Part shown: one piece after another, positions 8,295 through 16,672 of the stretch | How the letters are laid out: each line of letters begins with the position of its first letter | Position numbering within the stretch: position 1 is the stretch's first letter | NCBI GenBank assembly: GCA_964598425.1 | Contig: CAZRBV010000015.1 | Coordinates: forward strand, 1-62,277 | Origin: UBA12567 sp964598425 | GTDB taxonomy: Bacteria > Planctomycetota > Phycisphaerae > Phycisphaerales > SM1A02 | Direction: 5' to 3' | DNA length: 62,277 nt | Made by a program: the position numbers and the translations under genes | The notes under the pieces: model-generated | What the model was told of the DNA's origin: nothing | Databases searched by the model: none | What the model saw: only the letters and a program-made list of their open reading frames with translations

Positions 8295-9245
8295 ATGCGT
8301 ATATGCCTTCTATTCGCCCTTCTCCCGTCGGTGTTCTCAGTTTCGCTTGTTGGATGTGCTCCGCCAAAGCAGACGCCGGTCTCTCGATCGCTCGTCAATG
8401 TCAGGTCTGACCTCACCATCATCGATGGCCGCTCTGGTGATCATCTCGAGTGGGAAGCCCTGCTGGCCCGCCTCTCTGGAGCCGATGTGGTCGTGCTTGG
8501 CGAGCAACACAACGACGCAACCGGACACGCCGTCCAGACAGCTGTAATAGAGGACCTGCTCGACGCCGCTGGTGGAAGCGGCGGTGTTGCGCTTGAAATG
8601 CTTGAGCGAGATGAGCAGATTCTGATTGAGGACTACAGGGACGGTGTCATCGACGCCGAGGTCTTCGCCAAAGAGTCAGGGTCGACCTCCTGGTCCGGAC
8701 CTGGTAGCTGGGAAGCCTGGTATCAGCCGACCATCGACGCGGCCATCGAGCGCGACGCTGTTGTGATCGCCGCCAATGCGCCTCGCCGATATGTGCGGGC
8801 AGCACGGCGTGACGGCTGGGACGTGATCGATGAGCTCAGTCAGGAGCGATCCAGACTTGTCGACCATCCGGACACACCCATCACCGGTGCCTACCGTGAT
8901 CGATTCATCGAACTGATGGGCGGCCACGGCGAAGAAGGTGATGACGAGGAGGCGATTGCCGAAGCACTGGAGACTGCTGAATCATTTTTTCTCGCTCAGC
9001 AGGTCTGGGATGCCACAATGGCTGCTTCGGTCTCGCGTGGTTTAGAACAGGCCGGGCCGCCGATGATGCTGTTGGTCGGCCGCTTTCACAGCGACCGAAA
9101 CGGGGGCACGGTTCAGCAGATTCAACGGCTCCACCCATCTGCCACGGTGTTCACAATCAGCCTTGAGCCGGACATCGACGAGGTCGAGCCGAGTTCAGAT
9201 GACCCACAAGCCGACTTTGTCATCTGCACAACGCCGTCATCCTGA
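8295..9245 (+). CDS. ChaN-family lipoprotein
   Basis: A 316-residue lipoprotein. The signal peptide ends in VSLVGC, so Cys20 is the likely lipid anchor. The mature part matches the ChaN / Tiki-like haem-binding fold: VVVLGEQHNDATGH near residue 65, VALEMLERDEQ near 103, and the C-terminal LLVGRFHSDRNGG with the conserved late histidine. ChaN proteins bind haem and are linked to iron uptake; the enzymatic role is uncertain. Its 3' end overlaps the convergent tsaC gene by 9 bases. The ATG at 8295 was chosen because it gives a clean lipoprotein signal; an upstream ATG at 8175 would overlap the divergent gene start. Confidence 0.82.
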   Translation: MRICLLFALLPSVFSVSLVGCAPPKQTPVSRSLVNVRSDLTIIDGRSGDHLEWEALLARLSGADVVVLGEQHNDATGHAVQTAVIEDLLDAAGGSGGVALEMLERDEQILIEDYRDGVIDAEVFAKESGSTSWSGPGSWEAWYQPTIDAAIERDAVVIAANAPRRYVRAARRDGWDVIDELSQERSRLVDHPDTPITGAYRDRFIELMGGHGEEGDDEEAIAEALETAESFFLAQQVWDATMAASVSRGLEQAGPPMMLLVGRFHSDRNGGTVQQIQRLHPSATVFTISLEPDIDEVEPSSDDPQADFVICTTPSS

Positions 9246-10220
9246 GGCTGGATGAGATGCGCGAAGAAGTCGATCTCGGATGGCCTGCCACTGCGGCGAG
9301 TCGGGGGGCAGCACAACCACAATGCGATCGCTTGCCTGCACATCGGCTTTCCGAAGATAGTCATAGAGCACCCGCGCGGCGGCCTCTGGAGAATCTGGCA
9401 TGCTCAGATGATTGTGCGGGTGAGGAACTGCGAGTCCTGACAGGCCAATGATGGTGGCTGTGTTGGCTGTGGCTGCAAGGTGCCTGGCCAGATCCTTCTC
9501 ATCAACTCGCGCGATGTGCTTGGTGGGCGCATAGTGACGGGCCGCAGTCCCTGGAGAAGCGTCTTGTGAGTGCGGAAGGGATCCCCCCCAAAGCGGCCCA
9601 ATCACAGCCTCGATCTGGCTGGCCAGGACGCTTCCGGCCCGGAGAATGCGAGGAGGGTCACACGTGAGATCGAGCACTGTCGATTCGATGCCGCACTCGC
9701 ACGGGCCTCCGTCAACGACCAGCACGTCGCTGGCTTCCGGGATGTTCGTGTAGTCCTCGACCACGTGCGCAGCGCAGGTGGGCGAGACGCGGCCCGAGCG
9801 ATTCGCCGACGGAGCCGAAAGTGCCTCGCCGACTCCGCTCAGAATCGCACGGGCAACAGGGTGGTCAGGTGCCCGCACTGCAATTGTCTCCAGACCCGCT
9901 GAAGCCCGAGCTGGCACATCCCGGTGCCGCATGACAATCATGGTCAGTGGCCCCGGCCAGAAGGCCGCCGCCAGTGCTTTCGCAGCCTCTGGCCAGCATG
10001 CTGCAACACGACTGGCACCAGCCGAATCCAGCACGTGGGCGATCAGTGGGTTGTCCAGTGGCCGCCCCTTCAGGGCAAAGATCTGGTCAATGGCCCCGGC
10101 ATCACTAGTCTTCCCGGCAAGCCCATAGACCGTTTCGGTTGGGATTACAACGACTTCTCCGCCGCTGAGGCGCCGTATTGCCTCTTCAACCACCGCTTGG
10201 TTTGCCTGTTGGTCCGGCAT
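9237..10220 (-). CDS. tsaC: Threonylcarbamoyl-AMP synthase, long Sua5 type
   Basis: Makes threonylcarbamoyl-AMP from threonine, bicarbonate and ATP for tRNA t6A37. 327 residues: an N-terminal YrdC domain (about 1-200) with VIPTETVYGLAGKT, the KGRPLDNPLIAH binding motif and SAPSANRSGRVSPT, then a C-terminal Sua5 domain (about 215-325) reached through the linker SPGTAARHYAPTKH. The second domain makes it Sua5-like rather than short TsaC. The ATG at 10220 gives a normal family N-terminus; sequence upstream of it has no family similarity. TsaB, which works in the next step, is encoded at 44.2 kb. Confidence 0.92.
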   Translation of the reverse strand: MPDQQANQAVVEEAIRRLSGGEVVVIPTETVYGLAGKTSDAGAIDQIFALKGRPLDNPLIAHVLDSAGASRVAACWPEAAKALAAAFWPGPLTMIVMRHRDVPARASAGLETIAVRAPDHPVARAILSGVGEALSAPSANRSGRVSPTCAAHVVEDYTNIPEASDVLVVDGGPCECGIESTVLDLTCDPPRILRAGSVLASQIEAVIGPLWGGSLPHSQDASPGTAARHYAPTKHIARVDEKDLARHLAATANTATIIGLSGLAVPHPHNHLSMPDSPEAAARVLYDYLRKADVQASDRIVVVLPPDSPQWQAIRDRLLRASHPASG

Positions 10221-10393
10221 AGAGCTTGATCTCTGATCGAGAAGGACTGAGGTGCGGTCACCACACGTGAAAGCCCGCACAACCACATGCACCATACATC
10301 CACAGGCCTGATGAACCGCCCGACGTGCGGACGATTGGAATCGTAGACTCTGCTGCAGTATCGATATCTGCCGCTGCCCACAGGAGTTCACCA

Positions 10394-11719
10394 ATGCTTT
10401 CTTCGGTCGCCCTCGCCATCACCCTGACCTCCCTCATGACCACCCCGATGTCCAGTGTGGCATCGGCTGCGGCCACTGAATTGCCTGTCGGCCTGTATTC
10501 GGTCACGGCCGCGTCAATCCCGGTTCGGTGCGGGCCGACGATCGAGCATTACCCCTTTGTGCACGCCCACGCAGGAGACACTGTACGAGTCGTTGAGTCG
10601 ATGCCAGGTTGGGCTCGAATCGCGGCAGAGGGTCCAGCTTTCGCAGACGCGTGGGGCGAGATCAGGTACCCGGCCGACGAGTCCGGGCGGTTTGAGGTGT
10701 CTGGGAGCAAGGGAATCACGCGGGGAACAACTGAGGTCATTGCGCCCAATCGTGATCGCACTGGGTGGTCGGACTCTTTTGGTTGGGCATGCACCCTTCC
10801 TGTTGATGCGGAGGTCTTCGTTCTGGAAACGACAACCGCGCCAGCCACAGAGACCGGCAGCGAGCCGTACACCGTCCACCGCATTCGTCTTCCCGAGACG
10901 GCGACTGGTTGGGTTGTCGCCTCGGCGCTCACGCCTGCAGATGAAGCTGGTGTTTCACGCTTCAACAACATGGTCGCAGACCCGCCCCCGTGGATGACCA
11001 CAATGCCAAGCAGCCCAATTGCAGATTGGCAAGCATGGTCTGCAGCGCGGCCCGCGTGGATCGCCGCACAGAATGCGCCAGTACCGGCGGTCGTTGAGGT
11101 TGTGGAGGTCGTCGAAGAAGTCATCCCGGATCCAGCCCCCGAGCCCATTGAGGAGGTCGTTGTCACTCCACCGCCATACACGAACGATCGCATGGCAGCG
11201 CTTGAGAACACATTGGCAGCCACGCCACTCTTCAAACTCGACGCTGCTGCGGTCGCCAAGCTCCGCGCCGGGTATGTCGCGGTTGTTGATGAAGAGGCAA
11301 CCTCGCATCCTGACATCGCTGAACGGGCAATACTCAGGCTTCGCCAGCTTGAACTCGCTGCGTCGATCAACGAAACCCGTGATGAAATCGCCGCAGCACA
11401 GGCTCGAATTACGCGTTCAGGCGAAGATCTTCGATCGCAGCGTCGGGTCCTCGATGAGTCGCCCGATTACGTCATCCGCGGCGAACTCTCGGTTTCACCT
11501 GTCTTTGATGGCGTTGGCCGACCGCTGTATTACCGGCTGCAGGATCCCTTCTCGGGCCGCAGCCTGGCGTACGTCTCTCCTGAGTCCGCAGTCGATGTGC
11601 GGGGTATGCTCGGCCAACGGGTTGGCATTGTCGGTCGGATGACCTGGAACCCGGAATGGAACGTCATGACAGTCGATCCTGAGCGAATCGACCTTGTATC
11701 TGTCAACCCACCACGGTGA
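10394..11719 (+). CDS. Secreted protein of unknown function, SH3-like N-terminus
   Basis: 441 residues with a cleavable signal peptide ending near SSVASAAA (about residue 29). The ATG at 10394 has CAGGAG 8 bases upstream. Residues about 30-180 look like an SH3-type beta domain (for example the GDTVRVVESMPGWARI segment). A Val/Glu/Pro-rich low-complexity linker lies around 235-265. Residues 270-350 are helical, and the C-terminal 80 residues form a second beta-rich domain (IRGELSVSPVFDGVGRPLYY to the end). It resembles planctomycete periplasmic proteins of unknown role. It is divergent from tsaC and followed by tRNA-Ala 53 bases on. I cannot assign a function. Confidence 0.75.
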   Translation: MLSSVALAITLTSLMTTPMSSVASAAATELPVGLYSVTAASIPVRCGPTIEHYPFVHAHAGDTVRVVESMPGWARIAAEGPAFADAWGEIRYPADESGRFEVSGSKGITRGTTEVIAPNRDRTGWSDSFGWACTLPVDAEVFVLETTTAPATETGSEPYTVHRIRLPETATGWVVASALTPADEAGVSRFNNMVADPPPWMTTMPSSPIADWQAWSAARPAWIAAQNAPVPAVVEVVEVVEEVIPDPAPEPIEEVVVTPPPYTNDRMAALENTLAATPLFKLDAAAVAKLRAGYVAVVDEEATSHPDIAERAILRLRQLELAASINETRDEIAAAQARITRSGEDLRSQRRVLDESPDYVIRGELSVSPVFDGVGRPLYYRLQDPFSGRSLAYVSPESAVDVRGMLGQRVGIVGRMTWNPEWNVMTVDPERIDLVSVNPPR

Positions 11720-11772
11720 TCAGGAGTCCGAGCTGATAGCGGAGGCTCGGATTGAGTATCCTGTACGTCTCA

Positions 11773-11845
11773 GGGGCCGTAGCTCAGTTGGGAGAGCGCC
11801 TGCTTTGCAAGCAGGAGGTCGTCGGTTCGATCCCGATCGGCTCCA
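11773..11845 (+). tRNA. tRNA-Ala (UGC anticodon)
   Basis: A complete 73-base cloverleaf. The acceptor arm GGGGCCG pairs with CGGCTCC and includes the G3-U70 wobble pair that identifies tRNA-Ala. The anticodon loop TTTGCAA gives anticodon TGC, flanked by a 5-bp CTGCT/AGCAG-type stem. The D arm AGCTCAGTTGGGAGAGC and T loop GGTTCGATCC are normal. CCA is not encoded. A TATCCT sequence at 11757-11762 could be its -10 element. The tandem repeat that forms the end of the next, convergent gene begins 8 bases downstream. Confidence 0.97.
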
Positions 11846-11852
11846 TAGCCAG

Positions 11853-11888
11853 CACTATTCCGGATACGCCCACTATTCCGGATACGCC
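11853..11888. repeat. Tandem duplication of an 18-base unit
   Basis: CACTATTCCGGATACGCC occurs twice without a gap (11853-11870 and 11871-11888). Read on the minus strand, the unit is six codons long and ends the small membrane protein gene at 11873-12040: the residues AYPE and the stop codon TAG are copied in frame, followed after the first stop by W-AYPE-stop again. It lies between tRNA-Ala and the small gene, consistent with a recent slippage duplication. Confidence 0.9.
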
Positions 11889-12040
11889 GGAGCCTCAGTC
11901 TGTCGCCAGTAGCTGTTGGACTCAAAGGGTCCGCCCCAGAAACTCACGATCACCAGACCGAGGATGAAGACGACGAGCAGGACGCCCATCGTGATCCAAG
12001 CGCGTTTGGCAGCGACATCGATTCGAATCTGGTCTGACAT
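11873..12040 (-). CDS. Small single-pass membrane protein (55 residues)
   Basis: A short gene with strong signals. The ribosome site AAGGAGG lies about 8 bases before the ATG at 12040. The product has a charged N-terminus (MSDQIRIDVAAKRA), one hydrophobic helix (about 15-35, GVLLVVFILGLVIV) and a polar C-terminal tail ending AYPE. No known family is evident; such small proteins often attach to larger membrane complexes. The last codons and the stop lie inside the 18-base tandem repeat. The rsmJ stop codon lies upstream on the same strand, 42 bases from this ATG, so the two may be co-transcribed. Confidence 0.7.
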   Translation of the reverse strand: MSDQIRIDVAAKRAWITMGVLLVVFILGLVIVSFWGGPFESNSYWRQTEAPAYPE

Positions 12041-12082
12041 GCCCTGAGCCTCCTTGATGGGTATTGAACACGAAACCGCCGA

Positions 12083-12832
12083 TCAGTGCGAGTTGTTTCT
12101 GAGGTAGACGTCATATCGCACCAGGCGACCCTTGAATTCGAGGTCGGGCGGTTCTGAGATCGACGGTCCGCCCGCAGGACGCTTGACCACGACTCGGTCG
12201 GCGACCTGGCGAGCCGCAGCGAGAAGCGCGGCATCATCCCCTGGCGCAGCCAGCGCCTGTAGCACCTGCGCCGGCTTTTTCGGCAGTGCCGACCCCTTCC
12301 GTCGCTCTGTAAACATCGGATCCAGATAGATGACATCCGGTTGTGACTCCAGTCCCGTGAGGATCGTCTCGGCACTGCCCGTGCGAATCGTCAGGCCATT
12401 CCGCAACACAGCCCACAGCTCATCACACCGAACAGCATCGTCGCGAGCGAGCGTGAGCATGGCCGCAATAAAGGGATCACGCTCGATGGCGGTGACGCGC
12501 CACCCCATGCAGGCCAATAGACACGCATCATGCCCAAGTCCCGCCGTCGCATCGATGATGAATTCAGCCTGAGAACCAATCGCCCGGCCAAGAGGTTGCT
12601 TGCGAGAGAGATTGCCGGCACCGACCCGGCGATCGATTCGCTGGAATGAGAGCGGCATTCCCCGCTTTCGACTGGTCACATCCCACAACTCCTCGCGGTC
12701 TTCAAAGAGGACGATGCGATACTCATCCTCTTCGATCTGATCACTGCGGATCTCGGCACAGGCGGCGGTGGCGATACGCTCTGCGTCGGCTGAGCGCGTC
12801 GGGCACCGTGATTCAACCGTCCTCCGAGGCAT
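12083..12832 (-). CDS. rsmJ: 16S rRNA (guanine(1516)-N2)-methyltransferase
   Basis: Methylates G1516 of 16S rRNA using S-adenosylmethionine. 249 residues from the ATG at 12832. It has the SAM-binding motif DATAGLGHDACLLACMG and the RsmJ catalytic signature YLDPMFTERRKGSALPKKPA (the family has DPMFP followed by a basic stretch). The C-terminus VVVKRPAGGP is also typical. The N-terminal 60 residues are variable, as in other RsmJ proteins. The gene is divergent from the lipoprotein at 12892 and its stop is 42 bases before the small membrane protein start. Confidence 0.88.
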   Translation of the reverse strand: MPRRTVESRCPTRSADAERIATAACAEIRSDQIEEDEYRIVLFEDREELWDVTSRKRGMPLSFQRIDRRVGAGNLSRKQPLGRAIGSQAEFIIDATAGLGHDACLLACMGWRVTAIERDPFIAAMLTLARDDAVRCDELWAVLRNGLTIRTGSAETILTGLESQPDVIYLDPMFTERRKGSALPKKPAQVLQALAAPGDDAALLAAARQVADRVVVKRPAGGPSISEPPDLEFKGRLVRYDVYLRNNSH

Positions 12833-12891
12833 GGTGTCCTGAAGGTACCGTAGACTCGGCCGACTCACGGACCGTTCTTGAGGACTCACCC

Positions 12892-13290
12892 ATGCGATTC
12901 TCTGCAATACTCATGCTCGTGCTCGCAGCCACCATGCTCGGGTGCGCTGCGAAACCAGCCACCATTCAACACGTCGTCCTTATCTCGCTGAAAGATCCCG
13001 ACGATCGCGATGCACTGATCCAGGACTGCAACAGACTCCTTCCGGGCATTCCATCGGTTGCTTCCTGGTGGTGCGGCGTACATGGTGACTTTGGACGATC
13101 CTCGGTCGATTCCGACTACGACGTCGCGCTCTGCGCAGGATTCGAAGATGGTTCTGGATACTCGGCCTATCTCGTTGATCCCTCCCATGTCGAACTCGTC
13201 CAGACGTGGAAGCCGCGATTCGAGTGGATCCGGATTCACGACGTTGTTGATCCACCAAATAGCCCAAACAACTACAATGGTGGGTCATGA
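12892..13290 (+). CDS. Lipoprotein with Dabb (stress-responsive A/B barrel) domain
   Basis: 132 residues. The signal peptide MRFSAILMLVLAATMLGC ends in lipobox TMLGC, so the protein should be lipid-anchored at Cys18. The mature part is a single ferredoxin-like Dabb domain: IQHVVLISLKDPDDRDALIQ, a central DYDVALCAGFEDGSGYSAYL and the exit strand FEWIRIHDV. Dabb proteins usually act as small dimeric barrels; their substrates are mostly unknown. The next gene starts inside its stop codon region (ATGA overlap of 4 bases), so the two are probably translated together. Confidence 0.78.
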   Translation: MRFSAILMLVLAATMLGCAAKPATIQHVVLISLKDPDDRDALIQDCNRLLPGIPSVASWWCGVHGDFGRSSVDSDYDVALCAGFEDGSGYSAYLVDPSHVELVQTWKPRFEWIRIHDVVDPPNSPNNYNGGS

Positions 13291-14138
13291 GTGCAACCAG
13301 AACACATCGCGACAGTGCTCGATCTCGCAAGCGAAAGCAGGGATGGAGAACCGCTGAAGGCAGTGATATCCACGAGCTGTACGAGCTCTCTGTGCAGGAT
13401 CCTGACAATGAGGTCGACATCATCAAACAGGTGTGGTCCGAGCAGCGTGGCAGGCTGTGCACGTCGATTCGAGAAGACTTCTGTGGCACAGCAGCAGTCG
13501 CGATGCGATGGGTCCGTGACAATTCGAGCCACACTGCTATTGGAGTTGACCTTGACACCGATGTACTCACCTGGGCGAAAAACGCGGTGGCCGACCGGCT
13601 TGATGATGAGCAGGCGAAGCGACTGAATCTGATTCTCGGCGATGTCAATTCGACGCCGTTGGATCTGGTTGACTGTGTCCTCGCTCATAACTTCTCGTAC
13701 TTCATCTTTAAACAGCGACAGCAGGTCATTGACTATTTCAAGGTGGCCCGCAGTCACCTTGTAGACGATGGGCTCTTCATTCTTGATTGCTATGGTGGAA
13801 GTGACTCCTTCCTGGAGATGGAAGAAGAGCGTGATCTCGACGGGTTTACGTATGTCTGGGATCAACACAAGTATGACCCGGTTACCGGGGACGTTGTCAA
13901 CCACATCCACTTCCGCTTTCCAGATGGGACGAGCCTTGAGCGGGCTTTCACATATGAGTGGCGACTGTGGACGATTCCTGAAATCAAAGAGATGCTCCGC
14001 GAAGCAGGATTCTCCGATGCAATCGTCTATTGGGAAGGAACCGACGAGGACACTGAAGAGGGAAACGGGGAGTGGTCTGCTGTGAAGGAAGGTGAGGCGT
14101 GTGAGGGCTGGATCGCATACGTCGTCGGAATTCGGTGA
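13287..14138 (+). CDS. Class I SAM-dependent methyltransferase
   Basis: 283 residues. The first 25 are basic and polar. The Rossmann core starts with IREDFCGTAAVAMRWV (motif I variant), then GVDLDTDVLTWA (motif II acidic residue) and DCVLAHNFSYFIF (motif IV), and ends in HIHFRFPDGTSLERAFTYEW with WTIPEIKEMLREAGF, a stretch common in small-molecule methyltransferases. The substrate cannot be read from sequence. It overlaps the Dabb lipoprotein gene by 4 bases and lies 4 bases before a polyprenyl diphosphate synthase gene; methylation of an isoprenoid quinone is one possibility but speculative. Confidence 0.82.
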   Translation: MSATRTHRDSARSRKRKQGWRTAEGSDIHELYELSVQDPDNEVDIIKQVWSEQRGRLCTSIREDFCGTAAVAMRWVRDNSSHTAIGVDLDTDVLTWAKNAVADRLDDEQAKRLNLILGDVNSTPLDLVDCVLAHNFSYFIFKQRQQVIDYFKVARSHLVDDGLFILDCYGGSDSFLEMEEERDLDGFTYVWDQHKYDPVTGDVVNHIHFRFPDGTSLERAFTYEWRLWTIPEIKEMLREAGFSDAIVYWEGTDEDTEEGNGEWSAVKEGEACEGWIAYVVGIR

Positions 14139-14142
14139 CCCA

Positions 14143-15141
14143 ATGGCAATCTTCGACCTTGTTGATATCGACGCCCGCCTCGCCGCAACGCTCGGCACTG
14201 AACTTGATGAGGTCTCGCGTCTCTTCGAGCGGCAACTCGCCAGTGAGTTTTCACCTGTCAACACACTCTCCGTTCATGTCGCCCGATACCGCGGAAAGAT
14301 GCTTCGACCGATTCTGGTGTTGTTGTCTGGACTCGCCGTTCACCGGAACTCGGACGATCCTCCACTGGGCGAAGCCCACCGGATTGTTGCTGCCGTCACC
14401 GAGATGATTCACATGGCGACGCTCGTGCACGATGATGTGCTTGACGAGTCCAGGGTTCGACGAGGCGGCGCTACCATCAACGCCCTGCATGGCAACGACA
14501 TGGCAGTCATGCTTGGCGACTACCTCATTTCGAACGCATTTCACCTGTGCTCCACACTTGGCATGCCGCATGTCAACCTTCGCCTCGGCGAGATCACCAA
14601 CACATTGTGTGAAGGTGAAATTGTTCAGCTACATCATCGTGAAGACCTCGACGTTGGTGAGGACTTGTACTTCTCCATTGTCACGAACAAGACGGCGTCA
14701 CTCATTGGAGCCTGTTGTGAAATTGGCGCCAGCATTTCTGGTGGCGACGCTGATGTGTGCGAGTCACTTCGTTGCTACGGCCGTGACCTTGGTATCGCCT
14801 TTCAGATAACAGATGATCTTCTTGATCTCATGGGAAGTCAGGAGGAGGTTGGCAAGAGCGTTGGTCGAGACCTTGATATGGGGAAACTTACGCTCCCACT
14901 CATCCGAGCGCTTGATCAAAGTGGAGCATCGGATCGCAGAGCGATTGCCGCACTCGTCAAAGATCGGTGTCACGCGCAACTTCGAGAGCGTCTGCTCGCT
15001 GATGGATGGTTCGAGTCGGCGCAGCACACTGCCATTGATCTTGTGTCTTCTGCTCGACGCTGTGTTGGAGATCTTCCCGATACCCCAGCGTCGACGACGC
15101 TGCATCGACTCGCTGATGCCGTCATCGATCGTCGCTTCTAG
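14143..15141 (+). CDS. ispB: Polyprenyl diphosphate synthase (trans, long chain)
   Basis: Extends allylic diphosphates with isopentenyl diphosphate to make the side chain of a quinone or a similar lipid. 332 residues. It has the first aspartate-rich motif LVHDDVLDESRVRRGGAT and the second, FQITDDLLDLMG, with GKSVGRDLDMGKLTLPLI behind it. Small residues before the first motif (MIHMATL) suit a long product. It starts 4 bases after the methyltransferase. The octaprenyl or nonaprenyl chain length is not certain, so the symbol is approximate. Confidence 0.88.
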   Translation: MAIFDLVDIDARLAATLGTELDEVSRLFERQLASEFSPVNTLSVHVARYRGKMLRPILVLLSGLAVHRNSDDPPLGEAHRIVAAVTEMIHMATLVHDDVLDESRVRRGGATINALHGNDMAVMLGDYLISNAFHLCSTLGMPHVNLRLGEITNTLCEGEIVQLHHREDLDVGEDLYFSIVTNKTASLIGACCEIGASISGGDADVCESLRCYGRDLGIAFQITDDLLDLMGSQEEVGKSVGRDLDMGKLTLPLIRALDQSGASDRRAIAALVKDRCHAQLRERLLADGWFESAQHTAIDLVSSARRCVGDLPDTPASTTLHRLADAVIDRRF

Positions 15142-15171
15142 TGTGCGTTGTTGCCCGGTGGCAACTGCTGG

Positions 15172-15486
15172 TCAATACCCGCGAACAGAGTCGATCATCG
15201 AGTCAATCTGATCTTTGAGCGTCGCCAGATCGGCCGATATGTCGGTGTTGGCATCGGACTGATGTTTCAGATAGGCAGCAACAATCGATGCCATTGCAGG
15301 GTCCGACTCGATGGCTCGGCCAAGACCCGGCAGCCGATCCATATCCAGACTCCAGTTGGGAGATGCTGCCCGTATCGTCTCAAGAACGGTAGAGAGGCGG
15401 GAGGTCGCTTCAATGGCGTCTCGTGGATGCGATGGTTGTTTCCTGGCCATCTTGCGAGCATCGGCTGGTGGCATATGCCGGTTCAT
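15172..15486 (-). CDS. Small hypothetical protein
   Basis: About 104 residues from an ATG at 15486; a later ATG at 15474 or an earlier one at 15525 is possible, since no strong ribosome site marks any of them. The product is polar and mostly helical, with RDAIEATSRLSTVLETIRAA and ADLATLKDQIDSMIDSVRGY at the C-terminus. No domain is recognised. It is convergent with the polyprenyl synthase (30 bases between stops) and fills a stretch that has no other gene. Real coding status is likely but not certain. Confidence 0.5.
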   Translation of the reverse strand: MNRHMPPADARKMARKQPSHPRDAIEATSRLSTVLETIRAASPNWSLDMDRLPGLGRAIESDPAMASIVAAYLKHQSDANTDISADLATLKDQIDSMIDSVRGY

Positions 15487-15643
15487 CAAAACACGCGATA
15501 AACAGGTACTCCACCAACAATCCACTGTCTATACACCTGATTCCTGTGGGTGGTGATCCCCGCTTCCTGTATCGCTGCTGATACCATCCGAGGTTCATCA
15601 TGTCACCGGCCGGCGCGAAAGTGCCGCCTCGGGAGGTCCCCCA

Positions 15644-16588
15644 ATGGTCCCCAAACGTCCGCAGCTCAGTGAGCGGCTCGGTTTTCTGTACTGCCATCCG
15701 TGGCGTATTCAAGGCTCCAGTGTGGCCGGGGAAGGCACTGTTGTGCAGGTTCCCGAACTGGATGTCGTCTTTGATCTTGGCTGGTGTCCGAGAATCTCGC
15801 TCTCGTCACCTCTGGCGGCGATCAGTCACGGTCACATGGACCATGTTGGTGGTCTTCCGTATTGGTTCAGCCAGCGAGTGTTCCAGAAAATGGGTGTCGG
15901 CCGCTGTGTCTGTCCGAAGCGTCTCGAGCGTCCTCTTATGGACATGATGGCGGCGTGGGTTCCTATTGAGAATCAGGAAACGCCGTATCAGATCCAAGGC
16001 CTTGAGCATCTCGAAGAAACACCCTTGAAGCCAAATATCTGCCTGAGAGCAGTAGAAATGCACCATGCCACCGCTGCGCTGGGTTACGCGGCTATCGAGT
16101 ACAGGAGCAAACTGAGGCCGGAATTGGCTGGGTTGCCTCAGAGCGAGCTTCGGGAACGCCGCGACCGAGGCGAGTCGATTACCTATCAATTGGAGATCCC
16201 CCTGCTCGCCTACACGGGCGATACACAGATGTGCGCAAACCTGCTCCGAGACGAGTATTGCAAGGCCAGGGCTGTCATCTCTGAATGCACGTTTTTCGAA
16301 CCTGAACACCGAGATCGGTCTCGGGTTGGGCGACACCTGCACGTCGATGAGCTGCCCGAATTGCTCGAAGCCTGGGAAGCGGATTCAATTGTGCTGATTC
16401 ATGTCTCGAGACGATCCAGCCTCGAGGCCGCCCGCCAGCGAATCGATGATCTGCTCGGGCCAGACGACGCCCGGCGGGTCCACCTGCTTATGGATCACCG
16501 GCGAAACCGTCAGAGATACGACCGGCAATGTGAAGAGTCCGAACAATCGTCCAAACAACCTGTTGACGAAGTCGCCGCTGACTCTTAG
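15644..16588 (+). CDS. RNase Z-like MBL-fold metallo-hydrolase
   Basis: 314 residues with a metallo-beta-lactamase fold. The zinc motif is ISHGHMDHVGGLPYW (HxHxDH, residues about 62-67). Later ligands fit MHHATAALGY, AYTGDTQ and LIHVSRRSS. The arrangement, with a phosphodiesterase-like domain and a final short His motif, resembles tRNase Z relatives rather than beta-lactamases. The C-terminal 30 residues are a polar tail. GGAGG sits about 7 bases before the ATG. Whether it processes tRNA 3' ends or acts on another phosphodiester is unknown. dnaA begins 84 bases downstream on the same strand. Confidence 0.8.
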   Translation: MVPKRPQLSERLGFLYCHPWRIQGSSVAGEGTVVQVPELDVVFDLGWCPRISLSSPLAAISHGHMDHVGGLPYWFSQRVFQKMGVGRCVCPKRLERPLMDMMAAWVPIENQETPYQIQGLEHLEETPLKPNICLRAVEMHHATAALGYAAIEYRSKLRPELAGLPQSELRERRDRGESITYQLEIPLLAYTGDTQMCANLLRDEYCKARAVISECTFFEPEHRDRSRVGRHLHVDELPELLEAWEADSIVLIHVSRRSSLEAARQRIDDLLGPDDARRVHLLMDHRRNRQRYDRQCEESEQSSKQPVDEVAADS

Positions 16589-16672
16589 TTTTTGTTGTTG
16601 GCTTGGTGGGGTGGGATTCGGTTGCAGAGCATTCTGCTGACGCCTCCCCGTGTGCAGGGAAGAGAGTCCGTA

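Noticed and set aside
13272..14264. A 330-residue open frame on the minus strand
   Set aside because: It is fully antisense to the methyltransferase and its protein has no coherent domain; the plus-strand genes have overlapping start/stop signals and family motifs.
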